DNA from: Paraburkholderia caffeinitolerans
GTDB taxonomy: Bacteria > Pseudomonadota > Gammaproteobacteria > Burkholderiales > Burkholderiaceae
Direction of reading: 5' to 3'
Assembly: GCF_902859945.1 (NCBI RefSeq)
Contig: NZ_CADIKL010000016.1
Location: 1-64,000, forward strand
DNA length: 64,000 bases
Every line of letters starts with the position of its first letter. Positions within the stretch are counted from its first letter, which is position 1. Below are positions 34,436 through 42,287 of this stretch, in pieces. The translations under genes and the position numbers were made by a program. The notes beneath the pieces were generated by a model. The model worked only from the letters and a program-made list of their open reading frames with translations. It searched no databases and had not been told where the DNA came from.

Positions 34436-35140
34436 ATGCCAAGCCCTGATGGAAGCATCACCGCAGTCGTGGCGGCCGCCGCCGCCTTCGTAGGCAGTCA
34501 CTTCATCTTGTCCCATCCATTGCGCAAGCCGCTGGTGAGCATGATTGGCGAGGTCGCGTTCCAGGGCATCTATTCGCTGGTCTCGTTCGCGACGCTCGGC
34601 TGGATGATCGTGGCCTACCGGCGCGCGCCGCTGACCGAGCCGCTCTGGGCGGTCGGCAACGGCCTCTGGGCCGTGGTGACGGTGGTGATGCTGATCGCCG
34701 CGATCCTGCTGATGGGCTCGCTGATCCGCAATCCCGCGCTGCCCACGGGCGGCCGGCCCAGCGCGTTTCCCGAAGCGGCGCTCGGCGTGTACGCGGTCAC
34801 GCGGCATCCGATGATGTGGGCGTTTGCCTTCTGGGGGCTGTGTCATATCGCGGTGTATCCGGTCGGGAAGAACATCGTGGTTGCGGTGGCGATGATCGTG
34901 CTCGCGCTCGTCGGTTCCGTCTTGCAGGACCGCAAGAAGGAACGCCTGCAGCCGGAGCAATGGCCCGCGTGGGAGGCGAAAACGAGCTACCTGCCGTTCG
35001 CGGCCATCGCGGCGGGCCGTGCGCGGCTCGGCGGCTTCGGCATGCATGCGCTGGCGGGCGGTCTCGTCGTCTGGCTCGTCGCCACCTGGGCGCATGGGCC
35101 GCTTACCGGCATGGCCGCTGGCATCTGGCGCTGGTTTTAG
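34436..35140 (+). CDS. NnrU family integral membrane protein
   Basis: A 234-residue membrane protein with about six helices and the NnrU-type pattern: G-S-H-F-I-L-S-H-P-L-R near residue 21 and T-R-H-P-M-M-W near residue 122, with histidines that could bind haem or metal. NnrU was linked to nitrite/nitric oxide metabolism in Rhodobacter. Relatives include the carotene isomerase Z-ISO. No nitrogen-oxide genes lie nearby here, so the role is unknown. The start has a TGAGGAG ribosome-binding site. Confidence 0.82.
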   Translation: MPSPDGSITAVVAAAAAFVGSHFILSHPLRKPLVSMIGEVAFQGIYSLVSFATLGWMIVAYRRAPLTEPLWAVGNGLWAVVTVVMLIAAILLMGSLIRNPALPTGGRPSAFPEAALGVYAVTRHPMMWAFAFWGLCHIAVYPVGKNIVVAVAMIVLALVGSVLQDRKKERLQPEQWPAWEAKTSYLPFAAIAAGRARLGGFGMHALAGGLVVWLVATWAHGPLTGMAAGIWRWF

Positions 35141-35217
35141 CGTCAGCTTTTGCGCGGGCTCGAGCGCGGGTTCCGGCGTCGCCGCGCGAGCGTTTCGCGC
35201 GGCGGTGCGCCAGCCAC

Positions 35218-36507
35218 TTATAGCTTCGGCTTGTCGGTTGGGTCCATCGACGTGCCCGGAATGCCTTGCGTGCGCGCGCTCACCTCAAGCTCTTGCGCGA
35301 GCGCTTTGCGGCGCGCGTCACTGGGCTTCGCGTGCTGCGCATTATTGAGCGCCGGAACGATATAGCCGCCCACCATCTGCCGGAACACCCGCACGTTCTT
35401 CGCGTCGCGCAGGCCGCCTTCGATCGGCAGCATGCTCGTCATCACGATCACCGTGTTGCGCTTGGGTAGCACCGTGATGAACTGCCCCTTGAAACCCATC
35501 GCGTCATACTCGGGTTCGTTCTGCACGATGTTGTTGACCCACCAGTAGTAGCCGAAGTAAGGCGACACCGCCGGTGTGGTCATCTGCGCGATCCACTGCT
35601 GCGGCACCACCTGGCGGCCCTGCCAGCGGCCATGATCGAGCACGAGCATGCCGATCTTCGCCATGTCCACCGCGCGCAGCCGCAAGCCCCAGCCCGCCGA
35701 GACCAGACCCTGTTGATCGGCGCGCTCCCAGACCGCGTGCTGCATGCCGAGCGGCTCGAACAAATGCGTCTGCGCATACCGCTCGACGGGCTCGTGCGCC
35801 GCAGCGCGCAACATGGCCGCAGTCAGGATCGGATTGATGTCCGTGTATTCGAACTCCGTGCCGGGCGCGACCTTCGGTTTGGTTGCGGCCGCAAGCTTCA
35901 GGCGGTCGGGCGCCGTGTAGTAGATAGGATCGTCCTTGGGCCGGAAGTCGTAGTGCAGGCCGCTCGACATCGACAGCACGTGGCGCAGTTCGATGTTGCG
36001 CTTGTCGGCGAAGTCCGCGCGCAAGTCGGGACGCCATGCGCTCAGCGTGTCGCCCACCGAATCGTTCAGGCCGATCTTGCCCTGGTCGATCAGGATGCCC
36101 GCGACCATCGACGTCACCGACTTGGTCACTGAGTACAGCTCGTAGTTGGCGTTGCGCGATGCGCCCGCGCCGTAGCGCTCGAAAATCAGCTTGCCGTCTT
36201 TCACCACGAGCAGGCTGTAGACGTCGAGTTTCTGGTCGCGGATCCATTGCGAGAGCCGCACAAGCTCGCTCGAATCGACGCCGACGTCCTCGGGCGTAGT
36301 GGATTCGATGCCGGCTTCGATGCCGGTTTCGTGGAGCGGGGCGGGCGCGGCGCTCGCTTGCTGTGCGCAAGCCGCGAACGGCACTAGCGCGCTAGCGCCG
36401 AACACGAGCGGCGCCACGCGCGCAAGCAGCGCGCGCACGACCGGCGATGCGCGCCGCGAACGGGACGGCGAAAACACGGGGAGCGGCGGGACCGTCTGAG
36501 TTGTCAT
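35218..36507 (-). CDS. Exported serine hydrolase of the class C beta-lactamase-like family (second of a tandem pair)
   Basis: A 429-residue protein with an N-terminal basic and hydrophobic export segment ending near A-C-A-Q-Q (about residue 50, possibly a lipoprotein site). The S-x-x-K motif is Ser126-Val-Thr-Lys129 in E-L-Y-S-V-T-K. The usual Tyr-x-Asn motif reads Tyr-Thr-Asp in F-E-Y-T-D-I-N-P. Members include esterases, D-aminopeptidases and amide hydrolases; true beta-lactamase activity is not implied. It starts 14 bases after the related gene at 36522, so the two form the end of the cassette B operon. Confidence 0.85.
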   Translation of the reverse strand: MTTQTVPPLPVFSPSRSRRASPVVRALLARVAPLVFGASALVPFAACAQQASAAPAPLHETGIEAGIESTTPEDVGVDSSELVRLSQWIRDQKLDVYSLLVVKDGKLIFERYGAGASRNANYELYSVTKSVTSMVAGILIDQGKIGLNDSVGDTLSAWRPDLRADFADKRNIELRHVLSMSSGLHYDFRPKDDPIYYTAPDRLKLAAATKPKVAPGTEFEYTDINPILTAAMLRAAAHEPVERYAQTHLFEPLGMQHAVWERADQQGLVSAGWGLRLRAVDMAKIGMLVLDHGRWQGRQVVPQQWIAQMTTPAVSPYFGYYWWVNNIVQNEPEYDAMGFKGQFITVLPKRNTVIVMTSMLPIEGGLRDAKNVRVFRQMVGGYIVPALNNAQHAKPSDARRKALAQELEVSARTQGIPGTSMDPTDKPKL

Positions 36508-36521
36508 CGTCGCGGTTTCCT

Positions 36522-37712
36522 TCAGGTTTCAGGGGCGTCGTTGAATGCGGTGGCCGTGCCAGGAATCCCCTGCGCCTGGCGGCTCTTTTCGAGTTCCTCG
36601 TGCAGCGCCTGGGTCTTCGCGGCGGTCTGCGCCGGTTTGCTCGCGGGCGAGAGCGCGGGAAGAATGTAGTCGTTGACCATGCGCCGATACTGCTGGAGGT
36701 AGGTCGCGTCGCGCAGCCCGCCTTCGGTGGGCAGCAGGCTCGTCATCACGACCACGGCGTGCTGCGCGGGCAGCACCGTGATGAATTGCCCCTTGAAGCC
36801 CATCGCGCCGTACTCGGGCTGGCCTTTCTCGACCACGTGCTGGATCCAGCAGTAATAGCCGTAGTCGGCGGCGGCGGGCGAGGGCGTCGCCATCTGCTTG
36901 ATCCATGCGGCTGGCACGACCTGCTTGCCGTGCCAGCGTCCGCCGTCGAGCAGCAGCATGCCGATCTTGGCCATGTCCACGGCGCGCAGGCGCAGTCCCC
37001 AGCCGCCCGAAACCGCGCCGGTTTTGTCCGTGCCGCTCCAGCGGTAATGCGACATGCCGAGCGGCCCGAACAGCTTCTCGCGCGCGAACTGGTCCTCGGG
37101 CTCTTGCGCGGCGATCGAGACAGCGGTGCCCGTGAGCACGGGATTCACGTCGATATAGTCGAAGTGCGTGCCGGGCGCCGTTCCGGTGGCGCGGCTCGTG
37201 ACCGCGACGCGCAGTCGGTCGGGCGCTTCGTAGTAGAGCGGATCCGTGCCTTCGCGCGTCTGATAGCTAAGGCCGCTCGACATCGACATCAGGTGGCGCA
37301 GTTCGATGTTCTGCTTGTCGGCGAGTTCGCTCGCGAGGTCGGGCCGCGCCTGCGCGATCATGGGCGCGACCTTCGTCGACGGACTGAGCTTGCCTTCGCC
37401 CACCAGAATGCCGGTGAGCAGTGCGGTAATCGTCTTCGTGACCGAGTACAGCTCGTAGTTGTTGTCGCGCGTGAGGCCGTCGCTATAGCGCTCGAACACG
37501 ATCTTGCCGTCCTTCACGACCACGAGGCTGCGCACGTCCATCTTGTCGTTACGCAGCCATTGCGACAGGCGCACGAGCGGCGCCGAATCGACGCCGACTG
37601 ATTCGGGCACGACGGTGGGCATGTCCTGCGATGCCGCGCCGGCGGCGTGCGCCGCCGAGCTGGCGACGATCGCTGCCGCCGCCATTGCGCACAACGTTTG
37701 AGGCACTCTCAT
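36522..37712 (-). CDS. Exported serine hydrolase of the class C beta-lactamase-like family (first of a tandem pair)
   Basis: A 396-residue protein with a Sec signal peptide (L-C-A-M-A-A-A-A-I-V-A-S-S-A-A-H-A). The nucleophile motif is Ser90-Val-Thr-Lys93, and the second motif is Tyr-Ile-Asp in F-D-Y-I-D-V-N-P, matching the Tyr-x-Asp of its neighbour. It is expected in the periplasm. ATG 37712 follows AAGGAGC. It lies 70 bases after the AMDase-like gene of cassette B and shares the same motif spacing with the 35218 gene, indicating tandem duplication and divergence. Substrate unknown; an amide or ester related to the transporter's substrate is a reasonable guess. Confidence 0.87.
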   Translation of the reverse strand: MRVPQTLCAMAAAAIVASSAAHAAGAASQDMPTVVPESVGVDSAPLVRLSQWLRNDKMDVRSLVVVKDGKIVFERYSDGLTRDNNYELYSVTKTITALLTGILVGEGKLSPSTKVAPMIAQARPDLASELADKQNIELRHLMSMSSGLSYQTREGTDPLYYEAPDRLRVAVTSRATGTAPGTHFDYIDVNPVLTGTAVSIAAQEPEDQFAREKLFGPLGMSHYRWSGTDKTGAVSGGWGLRLRAVDMAKIGMLLLDGGRWHGKQVVPAAWIKQMATPSPAAADYGYYCWIQHVVEKGQPEYGAMGFKGQFITVLPAQHAVVVMTSLLPTEGGLRDATYLQQYRRMVNDYILPALSPASKPAQTAAKTQALHEELEKSRQAQGIPGTATAFNDAPET

Positions 37713-37782
37713 CGATTGCTCCTTGTTCGTTTTGCTGACTCGTCTTGCTGACTGCGCGAGATCGTTCGACCGCACCGCTTGC

Positions 37783-38511
37783 TTAAGCGACTTCGCTGAA
37801 CAGACGCCCCCAGCCCTTGACGCTGCGGGTGTCGTAGCCGGCGAGTTGGAGCGACTTCCAGACCACCGTGGAGATCGTGTCGTAGACGGGAATGCCGGTC
37901 TCTTCCTCGAGCGCCCGCACGAGATGCGCGGCCTTCAGGTTGGTGCAGAAGGTCGTGATCGCACGCGGCTTGGCGGCGGCCACGGCAAGCACCATCTCGC
38001 GGATCTGGTCGGCCGTGACTTCGGAGAACGAAAAATTGACCTTCAGGCCCAGATGACGCTCGGCGATGCAGTTCAGGCCTTCGCTGCGGTAGTTGGCGAC
38101 GATCTTTTCCTGCACCTCTTCGAGATAGGGCGTGACGAGGCCGAAATCTTCGGCGCCGGTCTTGCGGAGGATCTCATTGAGCGCGAGCACGGAGGTCGTG
38201 GCGGGAATGCCGGTGGCCTCGGTGATGCGGCGGCACAGACGCTCGTCGGCTTCGAAACCGAGCCAGCCCGAGGACGTGCCGTTCCATCCGATTACATCGA
38301 CCTTGGCGTCGGCGAGCAACTCGGCGGCTTGCAGGATCTTCGTGTCGTCGAACTGGCCGAGCGCCTGGTCCGAAAGCGAAATCTCCGTCACGGGAAAGCG
38401 TGCGAAGTGCGCGGAGACATCGGGCAGGCCCGCGACCATCGCGCTCGTGAGTGGCTCGAGCGCGGTGTTGGACGACGGCGTGAGCATGCCGAGAAGAGTG
38501 CGCTTGTTCAT
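37783..38511 (-). CDS. Asp/Glu racemase-superfamily enzyme with arylmalonate-decarboxylase-like active site (cassette B copy)
   Basis: A 242-residue paralogue of the protein at 30856, identical in length and in most positions. It has the same N-G-T-S-S-G first site (Gly78-Thr79-Ser80), tyrosine in T-P-Y-L-E-E-V and lone Cys189 in T-F-C-T-N-L. The C-terminal segment I-S-T-V-V-W-K-S-L is shared. Conservation of the altered active site in both copies argues that it is functional rather than decayed. It follows the transporter gene by 66 bases and precedes the serine hydrolases. Confidence 0.87.
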   Translation of the reverse strand: MNKRTLLGMLTPSSNTALEPLTSAMVAGLPDVSAHFARFPVTEISLSDQALGQFDDTKILQAAELLADAKVDVIGWNGTSSGWLGFEADERLCRRITEATGIPATTSVLALNEILRKTGAEDFGLVTPYLEEVQEKIVANYRSEGLNCIAERHLGLKVNFSFSEVTADQIREMVLAVAAAKPRAITTFCTNLKAAHLVRALEEETGIPVYDTISTVVWKSLQLAGYDTRSVKGWGRLFSEVA

Positions 38512-38577
38512 GTCGATATCTAAAGATGAATTACTGAATAAATGAAGCGGAATGCAGTGGATCGCGCTAATAGAGAT

Positions 38578-39876
38578 TCAAACCGGAATCTTCTTTTCGT
38601 AGTCGATCAGGCTCGAGCACACCAGCAGGCCGACGCCGGCCGCCGCGAAGAACATCAGCGCGAGGAAGTACGAGTGCGTGAACTGCACGATCGCGCCGAC
38701 GATAATCGGCACCGAGATTCCGCCGATATTGCCGCCAAGATTCATGAAGCCGCCGAGGAAGCCGATCTTGCTGCGCGAGCCGAGCGACGACGGGATGCAC
38801 CAGTAAAGACCGCACCAGCGCAGGAAAAACAGCGTGGTCGAGAGCAGCGCAACCACGGCGACCGCATTGGTCACGTAGGCGACCGAGAAGATCGACACGG
38901 TGGCGAAAACCGCTGCAATGCCGAACAGCGTGCGCATCACGACATTCGGGCGGCCGCCTGCGGCCTTCCACTTGTCGGCGATCCAGCCACCGATCAACTC
39001 GCCAATGAAGCCGCTGAAAAAGATGATGAAGCTCGAACCGCCCATCTCCTTGATGTCGAAGCCGTGCACCATGTGCAGGTAGTTCGGCATCCAGGTCAGG
39101 AGTCCGTAGAAAACCGTGTTGAAGCACATCCAGCCGAAGAACATGCCCCACACCGAGCGGTACTTGAAGAAGTCGCTGGTGCGGCCCGAGAGCGAAGCCG
39201 GTTCGAGCGCCGCGTCTTGCGCGTGCGATTCCTCGATATAGGCGGCTTCCAGTTCGTTCACGCCTGGATGCTCGCGCGGCGTATTGCGCACGTAGTACCA
39301 CGCGAGAATGCCGGCGAGCACGGTGCCGATGCCCGCGACCGCGAAGGCGAGACGCCACGAGCCGAGCATGGCGATGAGCCCGGTGATGAGGATCGCGCCG
39401 AGCGCCGCGCCAAGCGGCGCGCCGCCGTCGAGCAGGGTGGCGCCGCGGCCGCGTTCGGTCTGCGTCATCCAGATGGCGTTGAGCTTGCCGCCCGCGGGCA
39501 TGATCGGCGCCTCGGATGCGCCGAGACCCAAACGCGTGAGCAGCAGGGCCGGAGCGTTCGTGCACAGCGCGGCGATGGCCTGGAAAAAGCCCCAGAAGAC
39601 CGTGGCGCAGGCGATCACGATGCGCGGCTTGAAACGGTCGGCCAGCATGCCGCCCGGAATCTGCATGAACGCGTAGGTCCAGAAGAACGAGCTGAGGATG
39701 AGCCCTTCCATGGCCGGACCGACATCGAACTCCTTCGAGATGAGCGGCATGGCGACCGACAACGACGCACGGTCGATGTAGTTGATCGAAATGAGGCTCA
39801 GCATGACCAGAAAAATCTTCCAGCGCACGCTGGACTTCTGTACCGCCATGGCGGCCACACCGGATGTTGTTGACAT
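38578..39876 (-). CDS. MFS transporter, anion:cation symporter (ACS) family (cassette B copy)
   Basis: A 432-residue 12-helix carrier, paralogous along its full length to the transporter at 31626. It has the same N-Y-I-D-R-A-S-L helix 1 motif, P-G-G-M-L-A-D-R-F-K-P-R loop, G-R-G-A-T-L-L-D-G-G-A-P-L segment and a C-terminal D-Y-E-K-K-I-P-V where the other has D-Y-E-R-K-L-P-V. It should import an organic anion similar to that of the first copy. It is first in its operon and divergent from the GntR gene at 40036. Confidence 0.92.
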   Translation of the reverse strand: MSTTSGVAAMAVQKSSVRWKIFLVMLSLISINYIDRASLSVAMPLISKEFDVGPAMEGLILSSFFWTYAFMQIPGGMLADRFKPRIVIACATVFWGFFQAIAALCTNAPALLLTRLGLGASEAPIMPAGGKLNAIWMTQTERGRGATLLDGGAPLGAALGAILITGLIAMLGSWRLAFAVAGIGTVLAGILAWYYVRNTPREHPGVNELEAAYIEESHAQDAALEPASLSGRTSDFFKYRSVWGMFFGWMCFNTVFYGLLTWMPNYLHMVHGFDIKEMGGSSFIIFFSGFIGELIGGWIADKWKAAGGRPNVVMRTLFGIAAVFATVSIFSVAYVTNAVAVVALLSTTLFFLRWCGLYWCIPSSLGSRSKIGFLGGFMNLGGNIGGISVPIIVGAIVQFTHSYFLALMFFAAAGVGLLVCSSLIDYEKKIPV

Positions 39877-39930
39877 GAACAGCTCCTGGGAAATGCGGAT
39901 GTTTTCATGGTGTTGTGCAACGTCTGGCAG

Positions 39931-39978
39931 AGTATAGGATTAAGAATCTATAATTACAAATGCACTAAGTATTTGATT
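39931..39978. promoter_or_regulatory. Operator-like block in the GntR/MFS divergent promoter, cassette B
   Basis: AGTATA (39931), ATTACAA (39953), TAAGT (39966) and TGATT (39974) occur in the same order and with the same spacing as in the block at 33013-33060. The region lies between divergent starts at 39876 and 40036 and is AT-rich. This is the best candidate for the site bound by the two related GntR regulators. Confidence 0.65.
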
Positions 39979-40035
39979 TATATAAAATCATTAAGAAATA
40001 TAGGGTATGTCCCAGGGTCGTGTTAAGCTCTTGCC

Positions 40036-40800
40036 ATGATTAGTCAGTCTAATAACCCTCCTCTGTTGTTGCGCACCCGCGGCATGGCCGCGGAGGTCGC
40101 CGCGCGCTTGCGCGTCATGATCGATGAAGGCGAGATGCCGCCGGGCGCGCGCATCGACGAAAAAGAAATGTGCATGGCGTTCGACGTGTCGAAGACGCCC
40201 TTGCGCGAGGCGCTCAAGGTGCTGGTGTCGGAAGGGCGCGTGACGCACCGGCAATACATTGGCTACCGCGTGGCGGCGATCGACCTCGGCGACCTCGCCA
40301 GCACCTTCGAGATGCTGCACGGGCTGGAAGCCATGGCGGGGGAGTTGCTTCAGCAGCGCGTGAGCGTCACGCAGGTGGCGGCCATCGGGGCGAAACACCG
40401 GCGCATGGTGGAGTGCCACAACTCGGGCAAGCGGCTAGAGTATTTCCAGCTTAATCAGCAGGTCCATCAGATGATTGTGGATGCGGCCGGGAATCCGGTG
40501 CTTTCGAATATCTACGCGACGCTGATGTCGAAAGTGCATCGCGCGCGTGGCGCGGCGAATACCGACATATTGCGCTGGTCGGAATCGATGGATGAGCATG
40601 ATGCGATTTTGGCTGCGCTCGAAGATCCTGCGCACACCGATTTACCGCGGATTTTGCGTGAGCATTCGGAAAATACGGCGAGTGAGGTGCTGGCGGTGCT
40701 TAATCGGGCGCGCGCCAGTGCGCCTGCGGCGCGGGACGAGGGCGTGAAGCCGGAGGTGTCCCGCGAGCCCGAGGAAGTCGTGGGCTTCAGCCAGGATTGA
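40036..40800 (+). CDS. GntR-family regulator with FCD ligand-binding domain (cassette B)
   Basis: A 254-residue paralogue of the regulator at 33158. The DNA-recognition segment F-D-V-S-K-T-P-L-R-E-A-L-K-V-L-V-S-E-G differs by only conservative changes, and the downstream V-T-H-R-Q is shared. The FCD domain retains N-Q-Q-V-H-Q-M-I-V and L-R-E-H-S-E-N-T. A charged C-terminal tail of about 20 residues is extra. It is divergent from the cassette B transporter and predicted to bind the block at 39931, possibly also the cassette A block. Confidence 0.92.
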   Translation: MISQSNNPPLLLRTRGMAAEVAARLRVMIDEGEMPPGARIDEKEMCMAFDVSKTPLREALKVLVSEGRVTHRQYIGYRVAAIDLGDLASTFEMLHGLEAMAGELLQQRVSVTQVAAIGAKHRRMVECHNSGKRLEYFQLNQQVHQMIVDAAGNPVLSNIYATLMSKVHRARGAANTDILRWSESMDEHDAILAALEDPAHTDLPRILREHSENTASEVLAVLNRARASAPAARDEGVKPEVSREPEEVVGFSQD

Positions 40801-40834
40801 TACTCGCTTGACGGCGCTCGCCGTCAGCTTTGCT

Positions 40835-41089
40835 TCATCGCTTCATACGCCTGATTACGAGCAGGCATAGCGCCGGCACGTGAACGATGCCCATGCCGCA
40901 CGCGATCACGGCCCACGGCGGCGCAGCCGGGCCGGTCAGCATCGCGCTGACCACACCGAACCCCAAACCCACGAGCAGCAGCGACGCGTGCGCGATGAGC
41001 CGCTTCGGCCCTCGCGGCGTAACGCGAGGAAGGCTCGTGTGGACAAAGACGACGATTAATAGGGCGACTGTGGCGACCAGTGGGGCCAT
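40835..41089 (-). CDS. Small membrane protein of unknown function
   Basis: An 84-residue protein with three hydrophobic stretches (V-A-T-V-A-L-L-I-V-V-F-V near the start, then L-L-L-V-G-L-G-F-G-V-V-S-A-M, then a C-terminal one) and a basic tail R-R-M-K-R. I do not recognise a family. ATG 41089 is preferred over the upstream start at 41218 because the added residues are not membrane-like; a possible AGGACC site precedes it. It is convergent with the cassette B regulator. A real gene is likely but not certain. Confidence 0.5.
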   Translation of the reverse strand: MAPLVATVALLIVVFVHTSLPRVTPRGPKRLIAHASLLLVGLGFGVVSAMLTGPAAPPWAVIACGMGIVHVPALCLLVIRRMKR

Positions 41090-41918
41090 GAGGGTCCTGG
41101 GGTTGGGGTGGTTCCGGAGTTTTTGAATTTGCACCGACGCGCCGTTCGCGCGTCGGTCCTTTGCACGTGATTGTGCCCGGATCGGCGGTGCACTGGAACG
41201 GCATTTATCGTCCTCCACGTGTCACATCAAGACTCGGTAATTATTTCCGGAAATAATTTCCGATTTCGCGATCTAAATATATATTTTGTGCTCGAATCCT
41301 AATGAAAGTGCGAATCTGCTTACGTGCAACGTTAAACGATGCAAATTATGAAATTACCGCGTTTCAAATTCATGATCGAAAATTTTTTTAAAAAAGTATC
41401 ACAATTTTCATCGAAATTATGGGTGTGTAACCTATTTAAATATCCGTTAATTACTACGATCGTTCGGTAATAAGTGAGTCTGTGATTCGTATTTGTATGT
41501 ACATATAAACCCCAGTACTGTAGGGCGATCTACGGTGTTGATCGGCGCTGGGGAACGGTTAACGGCAACTGTCATGATTGCTTGAGTAGGGGATTCACCG
41601 GTGTCGAATTCTTCAAAAAATGTCAGATCGAATGATTTCGAAAGTAAAAAATAATTGTCCAGAAAGCTAATTTTATTGTTATGCAGGAGCATAAAAGTCT
41701 TCAAAGGCCGTTTTATGTGAGGTACCGCAACCAAGGAGAAGAAAAAATTACCGATTCGGGGTGTCAATGCGATTTAACGTGGGCAATCACACACAGAGGG
41801 CGTTGCGGACGACGTAAAAAGGAATCGCCTGAACACGAAGTGCCGGCAATTCTTGCCACCTCTCCGGGGAGACCTCAGGCAGTCCGGGGGTTACACAATC
41901 AACTCAATGGAGTTAGAC
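41090..41918. other. 829-base AT-rich intergenic island upstream of the Flp pilin gene
   Basis: No gene is supported. From about 41230 to 41760 the base composition is strikingly AT-rich compared with the flanks, with long A and T runs (for example around 41380-41400). It includes the palindromes listed at 41239 and TATGTACATA at 41496-41505. A short hairpin TCTCC-GG-GGAGA occurs at 41861-41872, just before the pilin leader. The composition suggests a promoter region bound by nucleoid proteins such as H-NS, or horizontally acquired DNA. Confidence 0.7.
41239..41261. promoter_or_regulatory. Two overlapping perfect palindromes upstream of the Tad locus
   Basis: AATTATTTCCGGAAATAATT at 41239-41258 is a perfect 20-base palindrome. 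GGAAAT-A-ATTTCC at 41249-41261 overlaps its right half. The triple TTTCC/GGAAA pattern looks like two adjacent sites for a dimeric regulator. It lies about 660 bases before flp and 150 bases before the divergent small gene. Confidence 0.5.
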
Positions 41919-42110
41919 ATGCAAAAGCTTATCGCTACGGCTAAGGGCTTCATCAACGACGAAAACGGCGCTACCGCAGTCGAGTACGGCATGATGATCG
42001 CGCTGATCGCGGCAATCATCGTGACCCTCGTCTCGCAGCTCGGCACACAAGTCAAGGAGGCGTTCCAAGCCATGGTGACGGCGTTCACCACCGCTGGCTA
42101 CGCACCCTGA
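41919..42110 (+). CDS. flp: Flp-type pilin (major Tad pilin)
   Basis: A 63-residue class IVb pilin. The leader K-G-F-I-N-D-E-N-G is followed by the prepilin cleavage site after glycine, and the mature end A-T-A-V-E-Y-G-M-M-I-A-L-I-A-A-I-I-V carries the conserved Glu-Tyr and a hydrophobic helix. Cut by the CpaA/TadV peptidase encoded next, it assembles into the Flp pilus that gives tight adherence. ATG 41919 has a TGGAG ribosome-binding site. A hairpin between it and cpaA may keep pilin expression high relative to the machinery. Confidence 0.93.
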   Translation: MQKLIATAKGFINDENGATAVEYGMMIALIAAIIVTLVSQLGTQVKEAFQAMVTAFTTAGYAP

Positions 42111-42207
42111 GATCGAACCAGGGAGGCGAATGCCGCTAGGTGTTCACTTTGATTCGAACTACGAATGAATAATCCGGCGATCGGCAAGCCGGACGATACG
42201 GCGAAAA

Positions 42208-42244
42208 GCGTGCTCGCGTGACGGACCAGGTAGCGCGAGCACGC
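42208..42244 (+). terminator. Stem-loop between flp and the Tad machinery genes (possible attenuator)
   Basis: GCGTGCTCGCG at 42208-42218 and CGCGAGCACGC at 42234-42244 form a perfect 11-base stem with a 15-base loop. A weaker 6-base stem lies at 42173-42193. Without a T run this may slow or partly stop transcription, or protect the short pilin mRNA. Confidence 0.5.
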
Positions 42245-42287
42245 AGCCGATATCGATTAAACGAAAAAGACCGAAACGGGGTAGTCC

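Noticed and set aside
35218..37712. Beta-lactamase resistance genes
   Set aside because: The S-x-x-K fold is shared by many esterases and peptidases, and the context is a catabolic transporter operon with no AmpR-like regulator.
41447..41767. Minus-strand 106-codon frame in the AT-rich island
   Set aside because: No ribosome-binding site or recognisable domain, and the composition is that of noncoding AT-rich DNA.
41841..41860. Possible sigma-54 promoter before flp
   Set aside because: The GG and GC elements are 9 bases apart rather than the required 10, and the flanks do not match the consensus.
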